Source: Isochrysis galbana | Taxonomy: Eukaryota; Haptophyta; Isochrysidales; Isochrysidaceae | NCBI GenBank assembly: GCA_018136815.1 | Contig: CM030934.1 | Span: 4,537,587-4,601,586, forward strand | Reading direction: 5' to 3' | Length of the DNA: 64,000 nt | Shown: in pieces, positions 42,222 through 53,100 of the stretch | Numbering within the stretch: position 1 is the stretch's first letter | Layout of the letters: every line of letters starts with the position of its first letter | Made by a program: the position numbers and the translations under genes | Notes under the pieces: generated by a model | The model's database searches: none | Seen by the model: the letters and a program-made list of their open reading frames with translations, nothing else | Told to the model about the DNA's origin: nothing

Positions 42222-42345
42222 AACCCCTAAGTAGCGCACGAGGGGACGGGCCGCAAGGCAGGTGGAAGGGGAACGAGAGTAGCGGGCGTGGCTGCATAGT
42301 TAAGGTGCAGAGTCGCGCGCGCGGCGAGGCTATTAAAAAGTTTTG
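42222..42345 (+). repeat. Conserved 120-140 bp repeat (copy 3 of 3)
   Basis: CCCCTAAGTAGCGCACGAGG, GGACGGGCCGCAAGGCAGG, GGGCGTGGCTGCATAGTTAA, GGTGCAGAGTCGCGCGCG and CGGCGAGGCTATTAAAAAG. Confidence 0.65.
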
Positions 42346-42778
42346 TTTTCTTTTTTGTCTTCTTCTATCACAGTACGTGTGAAATAATAAATAAGGCGTG
42401 TAAAAGTTTCTCGGAAACACAATACTGCTAAGGACCCTTCTCGTCTCACGGTGGAGCGCGCCATCTCGGTGGGTGCCACCAATGCGTGTTCGACTCGCAA
42501 GTGCAATAGCCCATTCAATGAAGGTGTTGATGTCAATGTGCACACAATGGACGCATGCATCACGTACATACACCACGCGACAGATGGCTCAGAGACAGAG
42601 CAACCATCACTTTCGCGGGGCCGTTTACAGAAAGCGGAGATCGCGAGCATGTGCTAATTATTTGAGGTTTGCACTTCGTGCTTCACAACAAATGCCCGAG
42701 GCAGCACCGGAGACTTTTTTTAGGGTTTTGGCGAGGCCGTGCGTCAAACGCTAACCTCAGGCGCGTGTGTCAAGTCTT
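42346..42778. other. 3' flank of the next minus-strand gene, no other gene seen
   Basis: Nothing supportable on either strand. Confidence 0.35.
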
Positions 42779-43549
42779 CTAGAAGTTGAATGCGCGCTTC
42801 GCAGTGACAGTTGGCGCTCCGCCAAGAGGGAAGTTGGCCGTGATGGTGGCATCCAGGGTAGCGCTATCCGTGTATTCCACGATGCCAGTGCCGTCCGCAG
42901 GTGAGACCTTGGCACTGAGCGAACGGCCTTCGGTGAGCAGAGTGTCATACTCGACTCCATACGACATGCTAGACTGGAGGCCACCCTTAGCCCCTCCGGC
43001 TTTGGAGGAAAGAAGGCCCACTGCTTTGAGGCCACTTCCTAGCATTGTGCTCAACCTCAACTTGGATTCATTTGAATCAAGGTCGTGCGAGAGCTCAAGG
43101 TCGCAGTCCTGTTCACGGATCGAGACCGTGCGCGTCCCCGAAACTTTCGTCAGGCGAGTGGATAGGCCATTAATCTCGCCCTGTGCTTCGATGGTGGTTC
43201 CGTCCTCGGTCGTTGTCTGCATAGACATGTCCACCGGTCCTCCAAAACGTGTGGTGAGTTCATACTTGATTTTATCGACAGCTCCACTAACTGAGGCCTG
43301 CTTGAGGAAGTCACGATTTTCATTGCGATCATACTCCGCCGTCACAGTTGCATCGTTCCCGAGAAGTTTGAGGCCGTGGCTCCACTTGCCCTTGATGTTG
43401 TCAAGTGCCTTGACACCAGACCCATACAGGTCGCCAGAGACGAGCTCGATTGAGCCATGGCGGGTGGGTGGGCTGGGTGGGGCTGCTCCGCCGCGAGCGG
43501 CAAGTGCAACACCGGCGCACGAGAGGAGAACGGCAGACTTGACAGGCAT
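42779..43549 (-). CDS. Secreted or plastid-targeted predicted beta-barrel protein
   Basis: The minus-strand start ATG at 43549 gives 256 residues. The N-terminus is a clear signal peptide (VKSAVLLSCAGVALA, cleavage before ARGG) followed by a short Ala/Pro-rich stretch, the layout expected for secretion or for entry into a complex plastid. The rest alternates hydrophobic and polar residues in short strands separated by Gly/Asp turns (TVTAEYDRNE, TEDGTTIEAQGEINGLSTRL, GIVEYTDSATLDATITANFP). It ends in Phe (VTAKRAFNF), as outer-membrane beta-barrels often do. No family name can be given; porin-like or outer-envelope protein is an inference from pattern. One exon; ATG chosen because the longer upstream frame has no signal-like sequence. 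Confidence 0.7.
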   Translation of the reverse strand: MPVKSAVLLSCAGVALAARGGAAPPSPPTRHGSIELVSGDLYGSGVKALDNIKGKWSHGLKLLGNDATVTAEYDRNENRDFLKQASVSGAVDKIKYELTTRFGGPVDMSMQTTTEDGTTIEAQGEINGLSTRLTKVSGTRTVSIREQDCDLELSHDLDSNESKLRLSTMLGSGLKAVGLLSSKAGGAKGGLQSSMSYGVEYDTLLTEGRSLSAKVSPADGTGIVEYTDSATLDATITANFPLGGAPTVTAKRAFNF

Positions 43550-44065
43550 GGGTGATCTGAGCGGAAGAGAGAGCGGGAGGGGAGGAAGGGGAAATGCGCG
43601 GGGGGGGGGGGGAAGAGGGCGAGAGGCACCCCGACGGTTTGAGTGGTTTTCGGGGTTCCGATGGTCGGGGCGGGATTCCGTCAGATAAGTGTGGCCTGGA
43701 TTGCCGACGAACCCGACCGCGTGGACGGGAGATGGCGATGATCTACTCGTAAAACAAGTGAGGGGGTCTCGAGCGTTCATTCTGGGTCGGGGGCGGCCTT
43801 CAAGCGAGCATTCTGGGACAGTCGAGCGTTCTGGGTTTACGTTCGAGCGATCTGGTCTTGTCCGACAAGACAAGATAATAAATTATCTGAGCGTTAGTAG
43901 CACGACTGCCACTTAACACTAAAGCTAAAGGCTGAAGGCCGCGTTCCGTCGAATGGGACAGACTCGGTTGTCGGCGGTTGAGCCATCAAATGTCCATGGT
44001 TAATTTAGAATAGTTTAATTTATAATAGTTGATAGTTGGCTTGTCAGCATATACCATATGATAAA
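43550..44065. other. Upstream region of the beta-barrel gene
   Basis: Contains short repeats of the type TCGAGCGTTCTGGG and TCGAGCGATCTGG (43770-43855). No gene. Confidence 0.4.
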
Positions 44066-44480
44066 TAGGGCGGTCAAAGAAAGGGAAAGGGCGGTCAAAC
44101 ACGCCTTTTAACTTCTAAGGGTGAATATTCACTCATTCAAGATTGTGACGAATTGTGATGGCCCATAGGGCCTGAGGGCAATGGCAATGAGGAGGGAGGC
44201 ATGCCGGCGGCAGGCGCGGCTGAGGAGACGACTTCGGAGACGCTGACGGGCTGAGGCCCGTCAGCAGAGGAAGGCGGGTAGGCGGGCTTGGGCGAGGGCG
44301 AGGACGGCGGCGAGAGCGACATCGAGCGAGAGGCGAGAGGCGAGAGGCGAGGGTGAGTGAGAGGAGGGCTGTGTTGGCAGGGGCTGGTGAGGAGAGACGA
44401 GTTTGTAGGGTACGAGTATTACGAGAGCGAGAGCGACGAGAGCAAGAGCGACGGATGACGATTGACGACAGGACGTCGGA
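44066..44480 (-). mobile_element. Retroelement-like 5' end, family A (minus strand), ending at TAGGGCGGTCAAA
   Basis: A minus-strand leader of CTCTCGCTCTCGT type precedes ATG 44322, which opens a 61-residue frame (MSLSPPSSPSPKPAYPPSSA) ending at 44137. The frame is followed by CACCCTTAGAAGTTAAAAGG and two GACCGCCCT motifs. The same right end (TTAGAAGTTAAAAGCCCTGT) is present at 58425-58456. Confidence 0.55.
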
Positions 44481-44494
44481 TCCAACGATGCTGA

Positions 44495-46545
44495 GACACC
44501 GACTCACGAACATACCAGAATCATTCACCCAAACCAAGCAAAACATGAAATAACCTAGACCCCTAAACCGCCGATAACTCAAACACGTCGCGAGAGACGG
44601 AGAGAGAGCGCGCGCGAGAGAGAGAGAATCCACAGCGATGGCCGGAGCGTGTCTTCGTTTTAGATTTCCCACGAGGCGGAAAGTCGAGGAGGAACGTTAC
44701 GTCGCGCAACCGCGGCGATCACTTTGGATACAGATCGCAGCGAGATATCCTTGCGATCAAAGAAATCTTGCTGTTGAGCGTGAACCTTCTAGACGTTTCT
44801 ATATCGACCAACCCTGAGTAGCAACCAAGGGAGGAGAGAAAACCAAAAACCAACGGGACCAAGGGCTTTCATGCAACTTGCATCAAGGAGAAAGATAACC
44901 AAAAACCATAGCAGCGAATCTAAATCAATCTCCAAGGGGAGATGGCAAACCAAGGACCAAGGAGAAAGATTCCCTCACCCAAGCAGCGAACCTAGATCGA
45001 TCTCCAAGGGGAGATGGCAAACCAAACCTGATTGGCCCCAGAAGCAGGTAACGAAACGCGGGGAGATGGCGAATTAAACCTCTTTACGAGGCGCCTGGGA
45101 GGGAGAAAGGTGGGGAAACTTCCTTTCTCTTCGAGAGAAAAAGAGAGGGCGCTCCACAACCCTAGATCCTAGGCGTCCACGCGAAGTTTTTGACCGAGAA
45201 CGAGAACGAGAGAATTATTTATAACGATAAATACCGAACGAAGAGAAGAGAGAAGCTTAACGAGCGTCGATTCGCGAATGCGACAGATTGAGGTTTTATC
45301 ACGCGATGTTTAGGGTATTATACTGGAAATGGGTATATTAGGCAGAATCTTATGAGAAATATGCACATTTTCGACGCCATTTCAACACACAGACCCGAAA
45401 ACGTTTTCGCGTTCGTGCGAAATCGACGTCGACAACAAAAGTGCACCAGAGGTCGCGCTGTGCGACGTGCACCTGCGTTCCCCGGGCACGGTTACCCCCG
45501 GGTAGGTAGTACAGAGCGCTGCGCGGGCGCACCGCGTTGTCGCATTCATCCTAGATGATGCGATTTCCAGGCTCTTATTTCCAGGTCCTTCGCCGTGCGG
45601 CCACGCGGTGAAGCTCAGGTACATCTAGGTTGGTAGGGTTCGTCCCTAGCGACCTAGAATTCGGGTTCTCGTTTCGTTCTTTCTAGCCTGTTTGTCAGGT
45701 CTAGATTCCAGGTTTCCTCCTTTCGGGCAATCTCGACCCAAAGGAGCCAGGTCGCCTGTCACTCGCTGCGCGCTTGTCTCAGGCTCTCGGGTTACCTTGT
45801 GAAGGCTTATTTAGCTTCTTGCAAGGCTTGTCGTGTCTTGTTAGGTTCCGGTTCTTTCTTGGGACCTGCTAACTTTCGTTGTCGTTCAGGCCTGTTCTTC
45901 GTACGTAGGTTCTGCTTGGCCTGGTTAGGGTTTCGTTGCCTTCCGGCGTTTGGCGTTCGCGTTGGCGTTCGGAAATTTCCTCTCACATTCCCTAGGTCCG
46001 CTACCCTTGGCTTGTAGGTCCTTGCTTCTTTCTTCTCGGTCAAGGTGTTTGGCGAGCGAGTCGGTTGCTCTATCCGCTCGAGATTTGTTTGAGGTTTAAT
46101 TTGCCATCTCCCCTTGGAGATCGGTGAAGGTTCGCTTCTTAGGTGAGGGAATCTTTCCCCTTGATGCAAGTTACATGCAAGCCCTTGGCCCCTTTGGTGT
46201 TTCTTCCCCTTGGTTGCTACTCAGGGTTGTTCGTTAGAAGCGTCTAGAAGGTTCACGCTCAACGGCAAGATTTCCTCCGTCGTGAAGATATCTCGTTGCG
46301 ATCTATATCCGAAGTGATCGCCGTGGTCGCGCGACATGACGCTCCCCTTCGGACTCTCCGCCACGTGGGAAGTTACAAGGGAGACACGCTCCGGCCGTCG
46401 CTGCGGAGTCTCTCTCTCTCGCTCGCTCTCTCTCTCCGTCTCTCGCGACGTGTTTGAGTTATCGGTGATTTGGGGTCGCGGTTGCTTGATAATTTGCTTG
46501 GTTTGGGTGAATGATTCCGGTGTGTTCGTGAGTCGGTGTATCCTG
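44495..46545. mobile_element. Large foldback element, arms about 500 bp
   Basis: Arm 1 (44495-45060) and arm 2 (46080-46545) are inverted repeats. Shared blocks include GAATCATTCACCCAAACCAAGC, GATAACTCAAACACGTCGCG, GGCCGGAGCGTGTCT, GCGATCACTT-GGATA, GTGAACCTTCTAGACG, CCCTGAGTAGCAACCAAG and CTCCAAGGGGAGATGGCAAA. Arm 1 has three tandem ~75-bp units of the last block. Both arms encode a related basic peptide (ISKGRWQ-TK/IK) when read inward. The 1-kb interior has one basic minus-strand frame (46169-45807) and a segment at 45285-45345 (TTGAGGTTTTATCACG) related to 58360-58395. No transposase is recognised. Confidence 0.75.
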
Positions 46546-46741
46546 TTGTTCTCAGCTTCGTTGTCCGTCGTTGTTCGCTGCGTCGCTGCACTCAAGCAGC
46601 CTAGGCCCCCTCCCTGAGGGAAGAGTTCTTTGTAGGTCTAACAATCTCTTACAATCCAACACTCTAGGGCCGCTAGGAGCGCCTCGCCGCCCCACAGCCC
46701 TTCGTTCGCCGTTCGTTCCCAGTCCAGACACCCAAAAGGGG

Positions 46742-47221
46742 ATGTCCGACCCCATCCAGAATTTCATTCACCCGACTCCCGGCGGGGAGGAGGGCCAGAG
46801 CGCCGCGCTAACCGCCGGTGCCGCTCGCGACGGAGTGGCTCAGAGCCCTCCGGCTCCGCTCGACTCGACACGCGTCGCCTGCGCCCTCCACCTCGCACCT
46901 CGCCCCTGCTCGCATCTGCTGCCAGCCTCTCGCGCGCCTGCAGTGCGCGGCTGGCCGCGAGCCATCAAAATGACGGTGCTGCGCATGATGGGCTGGCCCA
47001 TCACGCGCGGCACCGCCTCAGTATCAGTATGGTGGGAGGGGGTGCTTGCTGGCCTCCTGGCCGCGCAGACCCTCGCCAGAGCAGCCACAGGCCGCTTGCG
47101 AGGCTACTGGCTACTGGCGAGGCCGGCGACCATCGCTGCGGCCGCCATCGCGCGCCGCCGCAGGCAGGAGGAAAAGATCAAATTGATTATAGTTTTGCCA
47201 AATTATAACCTTAAACCTTAG
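46742..47221 (+). CDS. Hypothetical small protein, doubtful
   Basis: ATG 46742 opens a 159-residue frame: MSDPIQNFIHPTPGGEEGQS, an Ala/Pro/Arg-rich middle, then hydrophobic helices (VWWEGVLAGLLAAQTLARAA, RPATIAAAAIARRRR). No known family. It starts in a stretch (GCGCCGCGCTAACCGCCGGTGC) also found at 21004, which hints at repeat origin. Composition alone may keep it open. Confidence 0.25.
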   Translation: MSDPIQNFIHPTPGGEEGQSAALTAGAARDGVAQSPPAPLDSTRVACALHLAPRPCSHLLPASRAPAVRGWPRAIKMTVLRMMGWPITRGTASVSVWWEGVLAGLLAAQTLARAATGRLRGYWLLARPATIAAAAIARRRRQEEKIKLIIVLPNYNLKP

Positions 47222-47434
47222 TAATTCTAATTTTAGTCTTCATTTCACCGCCCTCGCTCACGCTCGCTACAAAAATGTCCGCTCCGTCGCCGCTCGCCAT
47301 CCCACGGACACTTGTCGCCAAAACTGCCGAGATCCGCAGCGCCAGTATTGGCGCTTCCACTCGGCAGTGAAGAGTTCAAAAGAGAAGAAACAGAGAAGTG
47401 AACGAAGCCGTCGCTCATTCGCGCGCTGGTGGCG

Positions 47435-48262
47435 ATGCAGCGGGCCGCGCCACGGCTGCGTTTGTTGCCCGCTGCCTTCGGCATCGCCTCGTGCGTACGC
47501 CACGCTGGGCACTCGAAGTGGCACAACACGCGCTTCCGCAAGGCTAAGCAGGATGCTGTCAAGAATGCCGCGGCCACCCGCTTCTCGGCGGCGATCCGTG
47601 CAGCGGTTGCAACAGGCAATGAGCTGGCAGTCGAAGATGCAGTTGATCGCGCAAAGCAGGCGGGCGTGACGAAGGACGTGATCGAGCGTGCGCTGGATCG
47701 GTCTCGGCAGCGCGGCTCGCTTACTGAAGTCTTGTACGAGGGCACGCTCAGCGGCGGTATCATTGTAATCGTGGAGGCCCTCACTGACAATCCTCGCCGC
47801 ACGGCTCCACAAGTACGCCACATACTCAAGGAGGCAGGCGGTTCTCTAGGTGCGAGCGGGTCGTCCTCGTGGGCATTCGAGCGCCGTGGGCGCCTCGTCT
47901 ACGCTGGCGTGGCAGGAGACTCCTTCTTAGAGGCCGCGCTGGATGCGGGCGCCGAAGACGTGGTTGAGGAGGCAGACGAGGATGCCGATGCGGGGGTGCT
48001 AGAATCGAATACAGCAGTGTACTGTGCGCCCTCAGATCTTGCTGGGGTGCGTGCGGCCCTCCACTCCTGCGGGTTTCAGGCACGAGAGGAGTCGCTAATT
48101 TACGTTCCCACCGGCGCGCTGGTTGAGCCTGTCGACGAGGAAACCCGCGAGCACATCGAGAACACCTTAGATACCTTGGAAGAACTTGAAGACGTGGAGG
48201 ATGTTTGGCACAATCTCGCCCCAGCAGCCTCTTGTCAGGAAGACGGTGAGCAGTCGTCATGA
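47435..48262 (+). CDS. TACO1/YebC-family mitochondrial translation factor, intronless
   Basis: Relatives bind mitochondrial ribosomes or mRNA and help translation through difficult sequences (human TACO1 for COX1). ATG 47435 gives 275 residues; an upstream in-frame GTG is not needed. The N-terminus (QRAAPRLRLLPAAFGIASCV) is Arg/Ala-rich without acidic residues, as in mitochondrial presequences. The family signature AGHSKWHNTRFRKAKQD follows directly, then VTKDVIERALDR, LYEGTLSGGIIVIVEALTDN and RTAPQVRHILKEAGGSLG. The usual YEGYGPGG is replaced by YEGTLSGG. The acidic patch near AGAEDVVEEADEDAD and the C-terminal PTGALVEPVDEETREHIENT complete the three-domain layout. The tail is slightly longer than usual. 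Confidence 0.93.
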   Translation: MQRAAPRLRLLPAAFGIASCVRHAGHSKWHNTRFRKAKQDAVKNAAATRFSAAIRAAVATGNELAVEDAVDRAKQAGVTKDVIERALDRSRQRGSLTEVLYEGTLSGGIIVIVEALTDNPRRTAPQVRHILKEAGGSLGASGSSSWAFERRGRLVYAGVAGDSFLEAALDAGAEDVVEEADEDADAGVLESNTAVYCAPSDLAGVRAALHSCGFQAREESLIYVPTGALVEPVDEETREHIENTLDTLEELEDVEDVWHNLAPAASCQEDGEQSS

Positions 48263-48790
48263 CGCTGAGCTCGCTAGGGTGCAGCCGATGGGCCATGGGT
48301 GTGCAGAGGCATATAGAGGCATGAATTTGGGGCAAGAGCAGGCCAATGGTAGAATCGTTCGTGCATGTGAGCGAGGGAAGTTGCTTGTTTTCTTTGGACT
48401 CGCTTTTTGTTCGGCAGCCTGTCCACGCATTAATGAAGACGCAACATCTCCAAAAGCCACTTAGCTCTAACTGCTCGCATTCACACCTAGCATGCAGTAT
48501 ATGTGCCACCTCGCATGATGCACGATGCACGATAGCCATCCACGATCCGCTGGTGCGCAAGATTCTTGCATCTTGCCTGCGCAGGTGCGCAAGCCGCAAG
48601 CGCAAGCTAGCCAGCGCTGCGCTTTGCGCGAGCCACGTGTAGATGACCCATGTACCCACCCCCAGGCTCTGCAAGGGTCTCTGCAAGGCCTGTGGGGGCA
48701 TCTTTACCCGTAGCTTGTACCTTCATTCACCTGTCTGTGTCTCCGTGCAGCATGCTTCAGGCGGCTTGCCAAATGAAGGCAAACGACCTT
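48263..48790. other. 3' flank, no gene seen
   Basis: Probable 3' UTR of the TACO1 gene. AAATGAAGGCAAACGACC at 48772 also occurs at 56984, beside another repeat. Confidence 0.4.
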
Positions 48791-48940
48791 CAACTAACTT
48801 GATAGTTGGTTGCCATGGAGCGCGCCGGCGAGCCTCTCCTCTCCTTCAGGCCTCCCGCCGAGGGCGGCCCCCCAGTCCCCGTGGAGCAGTCGTCGACAAA
48901 GCAACCGCATCCGGGCCATGCCACACACAGCCAGTGATGG
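48791..48940 (+). mobile_element. Hairpin-CATGG site 5 with short MERA ORF
   Basis: Arms CAACTA and TAGTTG around ACTTGA (48791-48808) are followed by GTTGCCATGGAGCGCGC. The ATG at 48815 opens a 40-residue frame, MERAGEPLLSFRPPAEGGPP and on, stopping near 48937. Confidence 0.5.
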
Positions 48941-48970
48941 GACGTCAGGGATCAGGTCGTCAGGTTTAAC

Positions 48971-49042
48971 ACCTGATATCAGACCTAATATTAGCCTAAT
49001 ATCAGGTATTATAAAGTTAGTAACTATAGTTACAATACTAAC
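48971..49042. repeat. Two adjacent hairpins next to the hAT remnant
   Basis: ACCTGATAT (48971) pairs with ATATCAGGT (48999). GTTAGTA (49016) pairs with TACTAAC (49036), with an inner ACTATAGT palindrome. They lie just beyond the 3' end of the hAT transposase remnant and could belong to that transposon's subterminal region. Confidence 0.6.
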
Positions 49043-49052
49043 GGGAACAGAG

Positions 49053-49587
49053 CTAACAGTCATTTTCGTCCTCTGGCTCCTCCACAACCATCTCTAGCTC
49101 ACAAGGCAGCACATGGGACTCCCAATCCCAATCCTTCAACAAATCCTCCAAGTCCAGATTGGTGTGGCACCTCACAAGCCTCTCTACTGTGGTTTCTCCC
49201 AATCTGTTGCGCTTCTTCGAGTGAATCCAATCCTCGACGGACCAAGAGCGCTCGCACCCTGCACCCTGACGCCGAGCAAGACAGCGCGAGAAGACGACAC
49301 GCAGCCCACTTCAAGTGAGGCCAATGAGACAAGTACACGTTAGCCTATTTGTATGATGCCATTTTCTTAGCTCTATCAGAAAATGCAACATCATCAGTGA
49401 GATCAAATAGGCCACTAGTGCACGCCTCCTGAAAGTCGGCGAGATCCGCTAATATATCTGGATAAGAGTGATCCCTGGTCGCCATCTGCTTCAAACAAGC
49501 CTTTAGCTCCTTAAGCTCTTGTGATGAAAATTTGCGACGACAGGCGAGCCGTCCCGGTAAGGACGATCGCCGGCAGCGAAAGAGCAA
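49053..49587 (-). pseudogene. hAT-family transposase, C-terminal remnant (stop codon and frameshift)
   Basis: Read on the minus strand, the end of the frame contains the hAT dimerisation motif: GCERSWSVEDWIHSKKRNRL, then a Leu/Val helix (ERLVRCHTNLDLEDLLKDWD) and an acidic tail with stop at 49053. This is the known 'ERnWS..IHsKKRNRL' signature. Upstream, the segment from 49587 (KELKACLKQMATRDHSYPDI to RAKKMASYK) matches the region that precedes it in such transposases. Two lesions break the gene: a TAG at 49345-49347 and a one-base shift near 49255-49265, where the frame carrying WPHLKWAACRLLA changes to the frame carrying CERSWS. The catalytic N-terminal two thirds are absent. It cannot mobilise itself. 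Confidence 0.8.
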
Positions 49588-50110
49588 AATCAGGCGTCCT
49601 TGCCGCCGCCTTCTGTGAACGAGGAGGGCCTTCCTGCTCCCCCTCTTCTATGCTTCTTGAGAAGAGAACAGCGCACCCATGAAGAGAGGACCGATGAATC
49701 CATTCACATGAACGCTAATTCCTGCCGCTTACTACAAGCTTGTATTCCTGTATTACACCCCCAGGATGCTTCGGACTACTACGAATGGAGGTGCTGCGTC
49801 TCTTCGGTTGCCTCGACGACGGGGGAGGGGAGGGGGTGAGAGGAAGTTAGAAAGCGAGGGGTGGAACGTTTGTTCCGTGTGCTGCTGGCAATGGATAGAA
49901 ACGAGAGAGAAGAGAGAGCGGGAGGAGCCAGTGGCACATGAATAAACGAAATCGTTTTTTTCTCTCTTCTCCTGCGAATCCACCGGCCTTCCGAGGGGAG
50001 GAGGAGAGAGAGAGAGAAGAGAGCGAGAGACTCCACGCCCTTCCCTCCCCCTTCGCAACCCCCCCCCCTCCCCCCCCCCTCCCCTCCCCCCTCCACTCCC
50101 CCCCTTCTGA
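49588..50110. other. Upstream region of the ion-channel gene
   Basis: Purine-rich, then a C-rich tract (50055-50105) directly before the first ATGs. This is the expected place for the channel promoter; no specific motif can be named. Confidence 0.4.
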
Positions 50111-53100
50111 ATGTCTTCCGATGCCCAGCCGCCTCCCCCCCCCTTCAACGGCCCCCAGAACTCCCTACAACGCCCAGGAGGCGTCCGAAACGGCTGAGGA
50201 GATCCGTCTCGCGAAAGAACGTTCTGAAGCCAGGCCACGATGCGGTGAACGGCAAGGTGAAGAACGTGCGTGTGCGGCTCTTCGTCAAGCGTCTGATTGC
50301 AATCGACCTCAAACAGCAGCAGTTCACAGCGGATGTCAAGCTAGAGTGCAGCTGGCTCTCTTCGGACGCCTTTTACGGGCTTTGTAGGATGATCGAGTTG
50401 GAGCTGGCGGAGGAGAGGAAGCTCCGGGGGGAGGCGGAGGAGAAGAAGCTGCATGGTGAGGCGGAGGAGCCGGAGACGACGAGGGCGGACGCGCGCCCCA
50501 GTCGAGAGATTCTCGAAGGCTACCTGCAACGGCTACAGTGGGACGAGGAGAGGACGAATCAAGAGCGCGGGCAGCTCGAGATCTTCTTGCGCAACCGGCA
50601 TTCTTCTCTCAAGCGCAAGGGACCCGTCAAGGGTGACATCAAGCTCAAGCAGACGCTCTTCGCACCGGCCCTCTACTTCCGCAACCTGCTCGAGCAGGAG
50701 CTGTATGAGGAGGACTTCGAGTTCTACCGGGACTCCGTGGACAAGTCCAACCCCGAGGACAAGGCTGACCTGAGCACGCTGATTCTCACCTACGCCAAGT
50801 CCTTCCGCGGCACGTTCCAATCCAACTTTGACCTCCATCACTTCCCGTTTGATGAGCAAGACCTGCACATGGTGCTGGCGACGGCCTGGCCGCGAGAGGA
50901 CGACGATTTCACCGTACGCCTTGAGCGGAACGAGAACGCCAGGTACGACTCGTTTGTCGTCGTCGAGAACTTCCTCCAAAAGGCATCGTACACGCTCTCT
51001 CCACACATGCGCTTCGAGCCGTCGATTTCTCAGCCTCGCGCATCCATCACTTCGTCGACCTACTCCATGCTCACCGTGACCATGCACGTCGAGCGCGCGT
51101 ACAATTACTGGCTCGTCTCCGTCGTCGCGCCGCTCTTCTTTCTCACGTCCATCATGTGCACCTCGTTCGAAGTCCCGGAGACCGATTTCGCCGACCGCAG
51201 CGGCATCACGCTGACCGCGCTTCTCGCTATGGTCGCCTTTCAGCCCTCGATCGCGGAGAGGCTGCCCGAGGAGCTCTCGTACATGACGTTCCTGGATCGG
51301 TACATCGCCATCTCCTTCAACTTTGCATTCGGCGTCATCCTCTTTCAGAGCGTGAGCGCCATGCGCTCGAGCGAGTTTGATCACCCAAACAACGAGGGCT
51401 TGCAGCCGCCCGGCGAGCCAGTTTTCATTGATTCTTTCGACGGCTTTACCTTTGGGGTCTCGCGATATTACTTGACCACCCTCTTCTTCTGGGTCGGGCT
51501 CCACCTCGTGCTCCTTGGCGTCATAGCGCTCGTCGTCTGGCGGAGGCGCACTCATTGCCACCGCATCTGGCATTCGAGGTATCGAAGGTCGCTTTGGCTG
51601 GGGCCCCTCAACACCGAAGAGCTCAAGGGGACGGTGGGGCCCACAAGGTGTAGTCAAGGCGGAGGTATAGCAGACCCAGACAGTGAGTGGAGCAAAGAAG
51701 CGCGTTCCGTGGCGATGGAGATCAAACAGCGCCTAAACGACCTCCAGCCGCTGACGGATGCACGTGCACGCGTCAAAGATGTGCGCTTGTGGCACCCCCA
51801 GCACGCTCAACAGGCTCTACGTGCTGAGGAGAGGCGCGTGCTGCGCTCGCCGGGTCTTCTTTGGTGGGCGTTCGACTGGTTGTTCAGCATTGATCAGCCC
51901 CTACCACAGCACACAGTCGTCCCCACGAAAGCATTCGCTGTCGTCACAATGCAAAACGAGCGGGACGCCGAGGAGCTCCTCCAATTTGCGACCAATGAGC
52001 CACGAGCTCTTCGCAAGCACATCGAACGAGGAGAGGGCGGCAGACATCTGGGCAGCAAAAAGCTCTTCGATTCCAAATTCGCCATGGAACGTCTCAACCC
52101 CAGCTGGTACCCACTGCTTCGGCCCTCCGCCGTCTGGCGTAAGCTGAACAAGGTCGCCACCCGATGCTTCGTCTCGAAAGCAAAAGAGCAACTGCTGCAA
52201 CTTCCCGATCTGATGCCAATCAAAGTGGGCGAAGGCACGACCGAGCGCTTGAACCTGCATGCAGTGGAAAATGAAGTAGGCAGCAAAAATAGCCGTAAGC
52301 GTTTAGTGTACACTGCCGGCGACTTCGAGGTGGCGGTGGACGTCTCGCAATTTCACAAGGTCTCGGAGGACTTGCTCGAGTCGGAGGCGAGTCGCAAACT
52401 GTATGGCATTCCCCCACAGGCGAAACAATTTGCCTTCTTCTATCCTCTTGCACAAGAAGAGGAGACAGCAGCCATGATGAAAGAGAAAAAGCAAAAGCTC
52501 GCAGCCGAAGAGGAGGAAGCAGCCATGTCGAAAGAGCAAGAGCTCGCAGCCGGCGGCAAGACCGAGCCGAATGCGACCCAGAAGAAAGCGCAGTCGCATA
52601 CACACCAAGAGGAGCGCGCAGCCCCGCAGAATCAGCAGGTGTGCCCGACTGGCGCTGAGAACAAGCAGGATGGGTCCCAGAAGGAAACGCCGTCGTCTAC
52701 ACGACAAGAGGGGCACGCGGCACTGGCGCATGAGCGGGCGCGCCTGAGTAGCGGCGAAAACAGGCCGAATGAGTCCCGGAACCAAGCGCTGTCGTGGAAG
52801 GACCTTCTCAAGCACGGGGGCTTCATGTACACTAACGAGGAGTGTACTCAGATCTGCGGTGTGACTCGTATCGGAATAGGGCCTTGCTTCACGTTTCGAC
52901 GACGACCCATGTCGGAGCAAGATTTCCTTCACCTGGTGCGAGGAGATCCCCAGGCAGAACCGCATCATTTGAATGAGGTTACGCTTCCTGAGCTTGTTGA
53001 GCTCGGGATTCGTAAGTTTTGCTGGATTCCACCCGCCAGTGAAGACTCCGATGGAACGCTGCGCCCCGACTCGGCCTTGTGGTGCGAGTACGGCGGCTTC

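Noticed and set aside
50533-51657. 374-codon minus-strand frame opposite the ion channel
   Set aside because: The plus strand has the pLGIC signatures; the minus-strand composition is what antisense of such a gene gives.
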